A stretch of 64,000 nucleotides of DNA. It comes from UKL13-3 sp040387195 (GTDB taxonomy: Bacteria; Bacteroidota; Bacteroidia; UKL13-3). Position numbers and translations under genes: made by a program. Location of the stretch: NCBI GenBank assembly GCA_040387195.1, contig JAZKEF010000011.1, positions 267,445 to 331,444 of the forward strand, read 5' to 3'. The stretch's first letter is position 1; every line of letters starts with the position of its first letter. The notes under the pieces were generated by a model, which saw only the letters and a list, made by a program, of their open reading frames with translations, was not told the origin of the DNA and searched no databases. This document shows, piece by piece, positions 8,478-17,547 of the stretch.

Positions 8478-9020
8478 CCTAACCCAACTTAACTCAGCAC
8501 TAAACCAGTTTGGAAAAATGGTAAACTAGTTTAGTAAATTCCTAAACTCACTTCACTCAATACTAAACCAGTTTAGAAAAATAGTATACTAGCTTAGTAA
8601 ATTTCTAAACTCACTTAACGCAATACTAAACCAGTTTAGAAAAAAGATAAACTAGTTTAGTAAATTCCTAAACTCACTTAACTCAATACTAAACCAGTTT
8701 AGAAAAAAGATAAACTAGTTTAGTAAATTCCTAAACTCNNNNNNNNNNNNNNNNNNNNNNNNNNNNNNNNNNNNNNNNNNNNNNNNNNNNNNNNNNNNNN
8801 NNNNNNNNNNNNNNNNNNNNNNNNNNNNNNNNNNNNNNAGTGAACTAGCTTAGTAAATTTCTAAACTCACTTAACGCAATACTAAACCAGTTTAGAAAAA
8901 AGATAAACTAGTTTAGTAAATTCCTAAACTCACTTAACTCAATACTAAACAAGTTTAGAAAAATAGTGAACTAGCTTAGTAAATTTCTAAACTCACTTAA
9001 CGCAATACTAAACCAGTTTC
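8478..9020. repeat. 63-bp tandem repeat array rich in inverted AGTTTAG/CTAAACT heptamers
   Basis: Anchors CTAG(T/C)TTAGTAAATT recur at 8526, 8589, 8652 and 8715, a period of 63 bp; about four copies precede and three follow the N gap. Each unit holds the 12-bp palindrome TAAACTAGTTTA, a hairpin AGTTTAG-TAAATTC-CTAAACT and a near-palindrome CTAAACCAGTTTAG. The array fills the stretch between the NRDE gene and the first lipoprotein gene and ends about 105 bp before the lipoprotein start. No coding frame is plausible in it. Copy number is uncertain because of the gap. Confidence 0.92.
8739..8838. other. assembly gap of 100 N inside the 63-bp array
   Basis: Exactly 100 N, the usual placeholder for a gap of unknown size. 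Both sides are the same 63-bp repeat, so the true number of copies here is unknown. Taken in phase, the flanks do not require any non-repeat sequence in the gap. Confidence 0.99.
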
Positions 9021-9125
9021 GTTCAGGCATGAACCGGTTAAGGGAAAAGGAGGGTGGTTAGTGCGCTGATGTTACCTGTTTCAAGTTCCGAAAATTTCAT
9101 ATCTTGCCTGTACAATACCCTTATC

Positions 9126-10328
9126 ATGAAATACTCAACTGTGCTTACCTGCCTTGTTGCAACACTCTTGATGCCTGCCTGCTCCGGACCTTCGGCAGAG
9201 CAAATTCTCAAAGTTCAACTCCAAAAGCTCACCTTCAAAACCATGTACGATAAAAACCTGGTGTATGATGTGGTGTTTGATAGCGAGGAGTTGAATCTTG
9301 ATTCCGTAAAAAAACTCTCGGGAGCATTGTTCTTGCAGGGTGTTGATTTATTCAAGAATAAGAGGAACCCGGGTGCTGCTGTTGTTAAATTTAAATCGTC
9401 CATTCTTACTTTCCCCGATGCCAAAACGTATTATGAACTGGGTTGTGCACTGGCAGCAGGGGGTTATTCGGAAGCGGTGAGGGAAGAAGCAATTGAGGCA
9501 TTTGAAGTGGCACAACACCTGCATTTTGAACCCGCAGCCAACGTGCATTACAAAATAGCATGTGTAAAATATCAGAATTACAAACGCGATCCTGAAAAAT
9601 GGGGCATGTGGTATGTGATCAATCCGCTGGAAGATAGTTTTAAAGCAGGACGGTTTGATACCAATGCAGTAGCGCAGGATCCGCAACTGAAAGGCATTAC
9701 GGAAGAGCCTCTTTATAAGAACCTGGTGCTGCAAATGGTTGCACAAAACCGGCAGGGATCGGGATTGTTCGATTTATACAAACGCGCTTATACCAATAAC
9801 CTCGAGACGTATACCTTAACGCCCGAAAAAGTTGAAATGGCCGACTTCAGGCAATCCATCAACTATGATTTTGCAGATTTTATTCCTGAGATGGAGAACA
9901 CAGATTTTAACAGGGAAGTCTCCAACGACTTTTACTTTGTAGGCCGTGTGAAACAAACAGAGTTGTATCAGGCGTTTTTGTACACCTCCATCGCATTTTC
10001 GGGAGAGGAGATGCAGCCTGCATTCACCTACCTTGTAGTGTATGATAATGAAGGAGATATTCTTTCGAAAAAAATGGTGGGCTGCCAGTGTTCCGCTGAA
10101 AAGATCAAAACCTTTTCGGTAAACAACGGCACCATTAATATAACAGACATGAAACGGAACTGGGCAAAACCGATTACAGATGTATCGTTTGCAGAAAACA
10201 GTATACTGGGATATGATGTGCTTGCAAAAGCTGTTTTTACCATTGATGATACCGGCAGGATTACCGATAAGGATGTTCCTGCAAACTACAATGATTCCAA
10301 CCTTTTTACCCAGGCTAGTCATGAATAA
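9126..10328 (+). CDS. predicted lipoprotein, first of a paralogous pair
   Basis: The ATG at 9126 gives a signal peptide MKYSTVLTCLVATLLMPACS with the lipidation cysteine at residue 19; the longer frame from 9054 would bury this signal, so I reject it. The 400-residue mature part has a helical region around residues 85-150 (PGAAVVKFKSSILTFPDAKTYYELGCALAAGG) that looks like TPR-type helices, and a C-terminal beta-rich part. No named family recognised. Its last 8 bp overlap the next lipoprotein gene, and the two products share a similar C-terminal layout (RNWAKP here against RQWRKP in the next), so this is a tandem duplication with coupled translation. Confidence 0.75.
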   Translation: MKYSTVLTCLVATLLMPACSGPSAEQILKVQLQKLTFKTMYDKNLVYDVVFDSEELNLDSVKKLSGALFLQGVDLFKNKRNPGAAVVKFKSSILTFPDAKTYYELGCALAAGGYSEAVREEAIEAFEVAQHLHFEPAANVHYKIACVKYQNYKRDPEKWGMWYVINPLEDSFKAGRFDTNAVAQDPQLKGITEEPLYKNLVLQMVAQNRQGSGLFDLYKRAYTNNLETYTLTPEKVEMADFRQSINYDFADFIPEMENTDFNREVSNDFYFVGRVKQTELYQAFLYTSIAFSGEEMQPAFTYLVVYDNEGDILSKKMVGCQCSAEKIKTFSVNNGTINITDMKRNWAKPITDVSFAENSILGYDVLAKAVFTIDDTGRITDKDVPANYNDSNLFTQASHE

Positions 10329-11529
10329 GTTATTGTCAGTTATCGTACTATCAGGAGTGCTGCTATCGGCATGCACCACTAAAGAAACTGTAAAAACAGA
10401 GGTAATGTTGCCGGCCTTACGTGCCAGCAGTATTGAAAGACCGGATTCGGTTGCGTGGTATATTGAAACCTATGGTGATGCAAATCAAACATTGGCAAAA
10501 CAATATGCTGAAAAAAGTGCTGCCCTTGAGAACGAGTTTTCGGCCAAGGCAATCTGGAATATGAAACGCGCCATTACACTTCATCCTGAAAAGAAATATT
10601 ACCGGCAACTCATCGCATTGCTGATGCAAACCGGACAATATGAAGAAGCCGTAAGGGTATCGTCAATACTGGTAAGACCGGCATATAAAAAGGATGTTAA
10701 CGGTAAATACAGTCCGTATTACATTTTTGATAAACCCCATGTGGATGACTTCTACAACTCCATGATCAGTAGCCTTGCTTCCGGAGATACCTATGGATTT
10801 AACGAAAGTATATACGAAGCGCAATCGTTGGATTTTGACATCAAGGAGATTCGATCAAGGCTTGAAAAGGATCCTAAATTTACGTTAAAACCCGGCACAA
10901 GCGAGTATGACGACTATTCATTATCCTTTCTTTCAGAAGGTGAAATAGATACTTATTGCAATGACCCCCGCAACTTTGAAAAGTTCATTGCTAAAATCAG
11001 TACTTTACAGGAACCGGTTAGTTTCTCGGAACGTGAGGTTACCAAATTTAATTACGATGCATTTAACGGTAGGGGAAGCAACAGTATGGATGGTATTTCG
11101 ATGACAACTGTTGAATCTTACTTTTTACCGGAAAGAAAAACAGACCCCGATAACTGGATACAATACAATATGCGGGGCAAAAAGCAGCTCAACGAGCATG
11201 TATGGATTATTTTGTACGCTGTTGATACATCGGCAATAGCCTGCCCAAGGGAAATGAGAGGAATCTATATCAATATGATGACGTATACCTCCAAAGGTGA
11301 TTATATCGACTCCAAAGTGATAGCCTGGCAGGCACCTTATTCGGCCGCAACGGTTTTCCTGAGAGGAAATGAAGCCAGCATTACCGAATATAAAAGGCAA
11401 TGGAGAAAACCATTTGAGAAGTATGATTTCGACAATGATTTAGTATTGACAGAACCAATCGGTTCAAAAGAATATATCATCAATGCTGAAGGAAAAATCA
11501 TGGTAAAAGAACCATCACCCATAAATTGA
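10321..11529 (+). CDS. predicted lipoprotein, second of a paralogous pair
   Basis: The start ATG at 10321 lies inside the last codons of the preceding gene (8-bp overlap), giving MNKLLSVIVLSGVLLSAC with the lipidation cysteine at residue 18. The 402-residue product repeats the architecture of its neighbour: helices around LHPEKKYYRQLIALLMQTGQYEEAV early in the protein, which read as TPR-like, then a beta-rich C-terminus ending EYIINAEGKIMVKE. Both presumably sit in the cell envelope facing the periplasm or the surface. I see no enzyme signature. The frame extends upstream to 10180 but that part belongs to the previous gene. Confidence 0.75.
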   Translation: MNKLLSVIVLSGVLLSACTTKETVKTEVMLPALRASSIERPDSVAWYIETYGDANQTLAKQYAEKSAALENEFSAKAIWNMKRAITLHPEKKYYRQLIALLMQTGQYEEAVRVSSILVRPAYKKDVNGKYSPYYIFDKPHVDDFYNSMISSLASGDTYGFNESIYEAQSLDFDIKEIRSRLEKDPKFTLKPGTSEYDDYSLSFLSEGEIDTYCNDPRNFEKFIAKISTLQEPVSFSEREVTKFNYDAFNGRGSNSMDGISMTTVESYFLPERKTDPDNWIQYNMRGKKQLNEHVWIILYAVDTSAIACPREMRGIYINMMTYTSKGDYIDSKVIAWQAPYSAATVFLRGNEASITEYKRQWRKPFEKYDFDNDLVLTEPIGSKEYIINAEGKIMVKEPSPIN

Positions 11530-11534
11530 TTGGG

Positions 11535-12191
11535 TTAATTTACAGAACCCCTTTTAATAGTATGCTTTCTTCTTATGATCCATTCGGCAATGAGTAGGTT
11601 TGGAATCCAGCTCAACCAAGCCACTAGCACATACATATCGCGTGCAGGCAAATGAATGAAGATGGGAGAGATGTAAACATAAAACCGTAGGGTAAGCGCA
11701 CTGAGGGTAAGTGCATAACTGCGAATCATCCACTCACGGTGGGCTTCTGTATGGCCATGTTTGATGGTTCGGTAACCCATAAAGGTAAAGAGCCACCAAC
11801 CGGTTGAAATAAGCACAAAAGATAACCTTGCCCAAAACCCTCCGTTGGCATACAGGGCCATAACCAGTCCACCCGGTGCCGCACAGAACAACACCAGCAA
11901 TACATAGATCTTACCAAACAAGCGATGATATTTCACATAATGGGTGCGGATAAAGCGGGAGAACTGGATACAGCCAATCAACAGTACCACTAAGCTTGTA
12001 CTGATGTGCGTGTAAAAGGAAATCATCCAGATATCGAGGTACAACACACTTTGTTTGGTCAGCAAAAATCCAATGTCTGTTTCAAACGAAAAGTAGGGCC
12101 ACGTAATGCGCACCATCAGATAAGCACCGGCTAAAATGAGCAGGGCACAAATCCATTTCAGGATGTTTAAATATAAAGAATTATTGCTCAT
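11535..12191 (-). CDS. DUF2306 family membrane protein
   Basis: The 218-residue protein has about six membrane-spanning stretches and histidines at segment ends typical of DUF2306: FYTHISTSLVVLLIGCIQF, RTHYVKYHRLFGKIYV, and GHTEAHREWMIRSYALTLSA. Family members are small inner-membrane proteins with conserved histidines that could hold a metal or heme; their function is not known. It is convergent with the second lipoprotein gene with only 5 bp between stops. A dispersed inverted repeat lies upstream of its start. Confidence 0.82.
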   Translation of the reverse strand: MSNNSLYLNILKWICALLILAGAYLMVRITWPYFSFETDIGFLLTKQSVLYLDIWMISFYTHISTSLVVLLIGCIQFSRFIRTHYVKYHRLFGKIYVLLVLFCAAPGGLVMALYANGGFWARLSFVLISTGWWLFTFMGYRTIKHGHTEAHREWMIRSYALTLSALTLRFYVYISPIFIHLPARDMYVLVAWLSWIPNLLIAEWIIRRKHTIKRGSVN

Positions 12192-12227
12192 GTATTCAAT
12201 TAGAGTTTAATTGAGAATATTTGGATA

Positions 12228-12319
12228 GCCACAGATTAGCACAGATTAAATTTAAAAGTAAATAATTCGCCACTTCAATCTACCTAATTCCTTCCATTTA
12301 ATCAGTGAAAATCTGTGGC
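12228..12319. repeat. dispersed GCCACAGATT inverted repeat, copy 1
   Basis: GCCACAGATT at 12228-12237 is exactly complementary to AATCTGTGGC at 12310-12319. Inside, CACAGATT is repeated and a weak ATCAGTG arm is seen. The element lies between the DUF2306 start and the hrpB stop. The same ends occur at 21853-21984 and, weaker, at 34822-34932. Confidence 0.7.
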
Positions 12320-12354
12320 AAAAAAAACTACATGATACCTTCAATTATTCATTC

Positions 12355-14841
12355 TTAATTTCTTCTCCCACTGCCTTTCGCTACAGGCGGAGCGTTCCAT
12401 GGATCATCCGGCCATGAGTGTTTAGGGTATCTGCGTTTGAGTTCGTTGCGGACTTCAATATACGTATTGTTCCAAAAACTATGCAAATCGGAAGTAACCT
12501 GAACGGGTTTAAATCCGGGCGATAGCAGATGCATCACTACGGGTGTTTTACCTGCATTGATCCGGGGTGTTTCTGCAAGCCCGAACACTTCCTGCAACCT
12601 TACGGCAAGTACAGGTGTTTCGCCATTCGGCAAATAGTGTATGGAGATATTTGAACCACTCGGTACTTCAATTTTAGCGGGAGCTAAAGCTGCCAAAGCC
12701 TGTTGTTTATCCCAATCGAGGTGATGCAATAATGCCTGAGCCAGGTTAATCTTTTTGAGGTCGTCCGGTTTTTTGATACCCGTTAAATAAGGACCCAACC
12801 ATTCCTGGTTGTTGAACAACAGGGCAGGAGTGCTCACATCCGGCCAGCCATCCAGCGGGTTCCACTTGCGCAAACTTTTGATGCGATTTTGCAATTGTTC
12901 CATCTGTTCATCAAATGAAAGCAATGCTTCACCTTCCGTTTTCAGGGCATTGGATATGGCTTCCGCCAAATGTGTTGCATCGGGTTGTGGCAGGGGTTTG
13001 GATTGCAATACAATACTGCCGATACGCAGGTCTTTGGTGGCAATCAATCCGCCTTTACGTGTGTCCCAGGTAATAACTTCCTGCTCCTTCACCATTGGCA
13101 ACAGGTCCTTCGGATTAAGCGGAGAGGCCATAAATATTTTACCTAACCCATCACGGGTATCAATATGTGCAATAGCCAGCCATGGCTCACTCGAAAGGTC
13201 ATCCCTGTGACCTGCAGCTGCATATTTGCCATTGGCCAATTGAAACTGTGCATTGTTTCCGGGACGTGCAAAAGCAATACGTTCGGGATAAGCATATGCG
13301 AGTAGCAAACCTGTTTCATAAGAATCCACCGGACCATTATCAATGCTTACATTCAACAATCTTCGGTAAGAGTCAGCCACCTTTTCAATACGGTTGAGTT
13401 TGTTGCCAAGTGCATTGTTTGCACGTCCCCTGCGCAATGCTTCAATCCGTAGGTTGATATCAATACCCGATTCTTTGGGCAGCGGATCACGCTCTTCCAA
13501 AACTGCTGCAATATCGGTTGCGAGTTGCTTGGCCGTTTCCGTTTTTGCCATCAGCAGCATATGCGCCAAACGCGGGTGACAGGCAAGCTGGTGAACTTGT
13601 TTTCCGTGTTCGGTAATCTTTCCGTTTTCCAGTGCACCAATTTGATGCAATACCTCCGTAGCCTGCTGAATATGGGCTTTGGGAGGAGGGGAGAGCCAGG
13701 TGAGTTGATTTACATCCGTTACTCCCCATAACGCCAGATCCAGTACAAGCGCGGCTAGATCAGCTTCCAGAATTTCAGGAATCCGATGCTCCGCAAGCCG
13801 GTCGTGGGTGGCTTTTGTCCACATCCGGTAACATACCCCGGCACTCAGTCTTCCGGCACGTCCTGCGCGCTGGTCGGCCGAGTCTTTTGAGATCTGCACC
13901 GTTTCCAAACGCGATAATCCTGATTTGGGATCAAAGCGGGAAACCTTCCCATAGCCTGTATCCACAACAATCTTGACTCCTTCAATGGTTAAACTTGTTT
14001 CGGCAATTGAGGTGGCCAGTACAATTTTACGTTTGCCAAATTTATTGGGAACAATAGCCAGGTATTGTTCATGCTGCGGCAACTGACCATACAATGGATG
14101 AATAGCAAAGTCCCGTATTTCCTGTTTGAGCAATCCCGCACATTTTCGGATGTCACCTTCGCCCGGTAAAAAAACCAACGCATCACCATCGTGTTCATTC
14201 ATGGCTTTGATAACCGTGCGTGCTGTAATTTCAGGCAACAACCTTACATCCTGTCCGGTTCCGTAAAACACTTCAACCGGATATTGTTTGCCTTTACTTT
14301 CGGCAACGGGTGCTTGTAACAGGGAAGTAAGCTGCGGCATATTTAAGGTTGCCGACATAATCATAATGCGCAAATCGGGACGTAATACCTGTTGCGCTTC
14401 ACGGCATAAGGCCATAGCCACATCGGCATGAATGCTGCGTTCATGGAACTCATCAAAGATGACCAACCCCACACCTTCGAGTGCATTATCAGTATGCAAC
14501 ATGCGGGTCAGGATTCCTTCCGTTACTACCTCAATGCGTGTTTTCTCCGACACCTTATTATCAAACCGAATGCGGTACCCAATGGTTTCACCAACAGCAT
14601 CACCCCATAAATCTGCCATGCGCATGGCAATGGTTCGTGCGGCCAGCCTACGTGGTTCCAGCATTAAAATTTTCTTGCCTGCAAGCCAGGGTTCATCAAT
14701 CAGTGTTAATGGGAGCAACGTGCTTTTTCCCGCACCCGGAGGCGCACTGATGATTAAGGTATTTGATTGTGCTAAATGAGATTTTACCGAATCAATAATT
14801 TCGGTAACCGGAAGTGTTGATGTATATGGATTAAAGGCCAA
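12355..14841 (-). CDS. hrpB: ATP-dependent helicase HrpB
   Basis: At 828 residues this matches the HrpB branch of DEAH-box helicases. Motif I APPGAGKST is at 33-41, with LPLTL, LEPRRLAARTIAMRMA, DEFHERS near 130, SATLN, then SIAETSLTIEGV and QRAGRAGR near 340. The C-terminus ends with the characteristic RRYPKHSWPDDPWNAPPV. HrpB is presumed to act on RNA, but its substrate in most bacteria is unknown. The start is a TTG at 14841; an in-frame TAG sits four codons upstream (14850-14852), and no ATG occurs before motif I, so TTG is the only workable start. A good -7 box precedes it. Confidence 0.92.
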   Translation of the reverse strand: MAFNPYTSTLPVTEIIDSVKSHLAQSNTLIISAPPGAGKSTLLPLTLIDEPWLAGKKILMLEPRRLAARTIAMRMADLWGDAVGETIGYRIRFDNKVSEKTRIEVVTEGILTRMLHTDNALEGVGLVIFDEFHERSIHADVAMALCREAQQVLRPDLRIMIMSATLNMPQLTSLLQAPVAESKGKQYPVEVFYGTGQDVRLLPEITARTVIKAMNEHDGDALVFLPGEGDIRKCAGLLKQEIRDFAIHPLYGQLPQHEQYLAIVPNKFGKRKIVLATSIAETSLTIEGVKIVVDTGYGKVSRFDPKSGLSRLETVQISKDSADQRAGRAGRLSAGVCYRMWTKATHDRLAEHRIPEILEADLAALVLDLALWGVTDVNQLTWLSPPPKAHIQQATEVLHQIGALENGKITEHGKQVHQLACHPRLAHMLLMAKTETAKQLATDIAAVLEERDPLPKESGIDINLRIEALRRGRANNALGNKLNRIEKVADSYRRLLNVSIDNGPVDSYETGLLLAYAYPERIAFARPGNNAQFQLANGKYAAAGHRDDLSSEPWLAIAHIDTRDGLGKIFMASPLNPKDLLPMVKEQEVITWDTRKGGLIATKDLRIGSIVLQSKPLPQPDATHLAEAISNALKTEGEALLSFDEQMEQLQNRIKSLRKWNPLDGWPDVSTPALLFNNQEWLGPYLTGIKKPDDLKKINLAQALLHHLDWDKQQALAALAPAKIEVPSGSNISIHYLPNGETPVLAVRLQEVFGLAETPRINAGKTPVVMHLLSPGFKPVQVTSDLHSFWNNTYIEVRNELKRRYPKHSWPDDPWNAPPVAKGSGRRN

Positions 14842-14862
14842 TGGGTAGTTCTATGTTGGCCA

Positions 14863-14870
14863 CAAAGGTA
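14863..14870 (-). promoter_or_regulatory. -7 promoter box TACCTTTG of hrpB
   Basis: On the minus strand the sequence is TACCTTTG, a full match to the Bacteroidota -7 consensus TAnnTTTG, 21 bp before the TTG start of hrpB. The upstream -33 element is weak. The short predicted leader supports the TTG start. Confidence 0.5.
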
Positions 14871-14918
14871 ATTGAAACGTATCAATGGTCGCGGGAAATA
14901 TCAACGCGCAGGCCCTAT

Positions 14919-15347
14919 GGCACCCCCAAAGGGGTGCGAATGCATACACATTTCTTTTGGGCTACCCGGGTTTGGTCCCTAGCGGGACAGGGGGGAGCGA
15001 TACGTCCCGTCAGGGACATGATGTTTCCACTAGACTTGTTGATGATGCCACACTATCCCTTTAGGGATAGTGCATGGGTAAGCCAACCGCACCCCATAGG
15101 CTTGAGTCCCGTTAGGGACGAAATACTTCCCAAGACTTGGTAATGATGCCACTTAATCCCTTTAGGGATAGTACATGGGTAAGCCAACCGCACCCCGTAG
15201 GCTTGAGTCCCGTTAGGGACGAAATACTTCCACAAGACTTGGTAATGATGCCACTCAATCCCTTTAGGGATAATACATGGGTAAGCCAACCGCACCCCAT
15301 AGGCTTGAGTCCCGTTAGGGACGAAATACTTCCACAAGACTTGGTAA
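14919..15347. repeat. REP-like hairpin array next to an IS200-type transposase
   Basis: Short palindromes follow one another: GCACCCC-CAAA-GGGGTGC near 14920, GTCCC-TAGC-GGGAC at 14973, GTCCC-GTCA-GGGAC at 15004, then ATCCC-TTTA-GGGAT and GTCCC-GTTA-GGGAC alternating at 15055, 15106, 15156, 15207, 15258 and 15309. Spacing in the last part is 50-51 bp, making about three copies of a 102-bp unit. GC content is above the local mean. The array ends about 90 bp before the transposase gene. The plus and minus open frames through it are produced by the repetition. Confidence 0.85.
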
Positions 15348-15433
15348 TGCACGTTCAATATGAAACAAAAATCCTAAACGGCTTGCAGAGATTCTCTGCA
15401 TCTGTTATTTTTACCAAACCAATAAACCCCACC

Positions 15434-15895
15434 ATGCCCAACACATACACCCAACTCCACATCCATTTTGTTTTTGCTGTAAAATATCGGGCATCGGCTA
15501 TCAGACCATCATGGAAACATACTCTCTATAAATACATAACGGGTATTACCCAAAAGAATGAGCATAAGATGCTTGCCATTAACGGAGTTTCTGATCATGT
15601 ACACATTTTAATAGGAGTGAGACCTTCTCAATCAATTTCGGACCTGATGCAAGATATCAAAGGTTCCTCGTCAAAATGGATCAATGAACAAAAATTAACC
15701 CCAAACAAGTTTGAATGGCAGGGTGGTTATGGTGCATTTGCATGCAGCAAATCGGATGTGAACAGGGTTATTGATTATATCAAAAATCAGGAAGAGCATC
15801 ATGCAGAAATCACCTTCCGGGATGAGTATCTTGATTTTTTAAGAACGCTGGAGCTTGATTTTGATGAACGCTACATCTTTCATGAAATGCTTTGA
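15434..15895 (+). CDS. IS200/IS605-type Y1 transposase (REP-associated type likely)
   Basis: The 153-residue product has the features of a single-domain HUH nuclease: the metal-binding motif His55-Val-His57 in SDHVHILIG and the candidate nucleophile Tyr115 in VNRVIDYIKNQEEHH, preceded by EWQGGYGAF. Such enzymes cut single-stranded DNA at hairpins. The frame is open from 15137 through the repeats, but the homologous part begins at the ATG at 15434. No orfB (TnpB) gene or flanking element end is seen, and the hairpin array lies just upstream, which points to a domesticated REP-associated tyrosine transposase rather than a free IS. Confidence 0.88.
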   Translation: MPNTYTQLHIHFVFAVKYRASAIRPSWKHTLYKYITGITQKNEHKMLAINGVSDHVHILIGVRPSQSISDLMQDIKGSSSKWINEQKLTPNKFEWQGGYGAFACSKSDVNRVIDYIKNQEEHHAEITFRDEYLDFLRTLELDFDERYIFHEML

Positions 15896-15932
15896 ACTCA
15901 TTGTCAAGCAAAGACCTCTATCAATACATCCG

Positions 15933-16688
15933 TCAATCTTGATGAGATGAAACAGTAGGTGCTTTCCATTTCCGCAACATTAAAAACCATAGAACCACAT
16001 TTGCAGCCATCGCAACATAGGTGCTAAGTACCGGGGTCTCAAACAGGATATTAAACCAGGCATGCAATGTAATGGCCACCATCAGCGAACGTGTTCGATC
16101 TGTTAGCTTACCGATTACATACGCCAATATAAGAACGAAAACGAGGAGAATAACTTTGCGTACGATCAATTGCGAAAGGGAGCCTTCCGTCAGGCCACGG
16201 GTAAAGTGCCACATTTCCCACATAATTCCCAAAATGATCCAACGTTTAGGTTCCTTGACGTTGCGAAGAGAATCCTGCAGGAAACCTCTCCAGCCAAGTT
16301 CTTCACCCAAAATCATCAGGAAGCCGGTAAAAGAAAGCAACATCAGTTTTGGAAATGTAAGATCCTTTTCACTTGGCAAAAAATACATGGAGATGGCCCA
16401 GATGAAGATTGGAAGCAGGTAAAAGGCAAGACTTTTTATAATTGATGTTCCGAAAAAAAGGATGGTTCGTTGATGCGATTTACGGAATATATAAAAGCAG
16501 ATAATTGCTGAAACAGCCGGCCCCCACATGTATAGCATGTTTTTATATTCAAAACCAAAGTCCTTCCAGTCTTGCGGAAACAAATCGCGCCATGCAAAAA
16601 ACGGCCATGAAAATCCGCAGGCTATACTATAAAAAACAATTATTTCCTTATACGGAACAGTGTTCTTTTGTTGAATATGATCCGTCAT
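15933..16688 (-). CDS. CPBP family intramembrane metalloprotease
   Basis: The 251-residue membrane protein carries the three CPBP (Abi/CAAX protease) motifs: Glu129-Glu130-x3-Arg134 in GEELGWRGFLQ, His161 in MWEMWHFTRG, and His209 with Asn213 in LHAWFN. These side chains form the active site within the membrane in the family. Roughly eight hydrophobic segments surround them. Bacterial members process membrane proteins or have unknown substrates. It starts two bases after the DUF3667 gene stop, so both are cotranscribed. Confidence 0.85.
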   Translation of the reverse strand: MTDHIQQKNTVPYKEIIVFYSIACGFSWPFFAWRDLFPQDWKDFGFEYKNMLYMWGPAVSAIICFYIFRKSHQRTILFFGTSIIKSLAFYLLPIFIWAISMYFLPSEKDLTFPKLMLLSFTGFLMILGEELGWRGFLQDSLRNVKEPKRWIILGIMWEMWHFTRGLTEGSLSQLIVRKVILLVFVLILAYVIGKLTDRTRSLMVAITLHAWFNILFETPVLSTYVAMAANVVLWFLMLRKWKAPTVSSHQD

Positions 16689-16690
16689 AC

Positions 16691-17506
16691 TTACAGCAAC
16701 ATAAATGTAATTTCAAAAACGATAAACCGGTACAGGAAAAAGATGACGGTAAAGTGAATGAAAGAGAAGAGAAGTGCTGTAATGATTGCAATCCACCATT
16801 TTGCCTGAAATACTTTATGGAAAACAATTGAGCAATAAATGACAAATGCAGTTCCTGCTCCATAAGTTATGGTTAAATCATCATCAAAAAAGGAGGGATT
16901 CAAACCGATAAATGCCATGATCATAAAAGCAAGGGGCATTAACAGGAATATCATAAGCATGTAGAAAATATTGATTTCTGTTGCTACTATAAAATTGTCA
17001 AATAGTACCCGTTTTCGATAAAATAGTAATGAAATAATTATTGCTGAGAAAGGTATTAACAGTAGCAGTGAGAACTTTGATACGGTATGTGATTTCATTT
17101 CAAATGCTCGCGATAGATCCTCTTCTGATATATGATCTGTTTGTATTTTTTCTTCAATTTGTTGTTCGATAACAGTAAAAATGTTGTTTTTGTAATGACT
17201 CATTTGCGGGTTCAGTCCCTTGAAAAGAGGAAAGAGAAGATAGAGAATAACCATGAGCAGAAAGAAGGAGATGGGCTTAAAGTATTTCTTCCTGATACCA
17301 TTACAGTAATCAACGGTAAGTGTTCCAGGCTTAACGAAAATTGTTTTGAGCGTTGTAAAAAATGCACCTTCAAAATGCGTTACAAAATGAAAAACATCTT
17401 CAATGAGATGTTTTATGGACTTATCCTTTTCGGTATAATTCTTTTGCCCGCAATGGTTGCAAAAGTTTCCTTCAAAGCTTGCAGCGCAGTTTTTACAAAT
17501 GATCAT
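16691..17506 (-). CDS. DUF3667 family protein with zinc ribbon and membrane segments
   Basis: A treble-clef or ribbon-type zinc site opens the protein: Cys4, Cys7, Cys16 and Cys19 in ICKNCAASFEGNFCNHCGQ. After it comes the DUF3667 signature with FEGAFFTTLKTIFVKPGTLT and the KKYFKPISFFL turn into the first membrane segment. Five to six hydrophobic stretches follow in the 271 residues. DUF3667 is common in Bacteroidota and has no assigned function. It is the first gene of a pair with the CPBP protease. Confidence 0.82.
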   Translation of the reverse strand: MIICKNCAASFEGNFCNHCGQKNYTEKDKSIKHLIEDVFHFVTHFEGAFFTTLKTIFVKPGTLTVDYCNGIRKKYFKPISFFLLMVILYLLFPLFKGLNPQMSHYKNNIFTVIEQQIEEKIQTDHISEEDLSRAFEMKSHTVSKFSLLLLIPFSAIIISLLFYRKRVLFDNFIVATEINIFYMLMIFLLMPLAFMIMAFIGLNPSFFDDDLTITYGAGTAFVIYCSIVFHKVFQAKWWIAIITALLFSFIHFTVIFFLYRFIVFEITFMLL

Positions 17507-17539
17507 GAGAGATTGTAACGTTTACTAAGGTGTTGAAAT

Positions 17540-17547
17540 CAAACATA
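17540..17547 (-). promoter_or_regulatory. possible -7 box for the DUF3667/CPBP pair
   Basis: Minus-strand TATGTTTG matches TAnnTTTG and lies 33 bp upstream of the DUF3667 ATG. No convincing -33 TTTG is seen, so the call rests on the -7 box and position only. Confidence 0.35.

Noticed and set aside
8478..9020. Possible CRISPR array
   Set aside because: The whole 63-bp unit repeats without unique spacers, and no cas genes are in the window.
9816..10379. 187-residue minus-strand frame
   Set aside because: It is antisense to the two lipoprotein genes, which have signal peptides and paralogy.
14911..15433. Long open frames through the REP array on both strands
   Set aside because: They are repetition artefacts; the transposase homology begins only at 15434.
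16021..17518. Plus-strand frames over the CPBP and DUF3667 genes
   Set aside because: The minus-strand genes have clear family motifs, so these are shadows.
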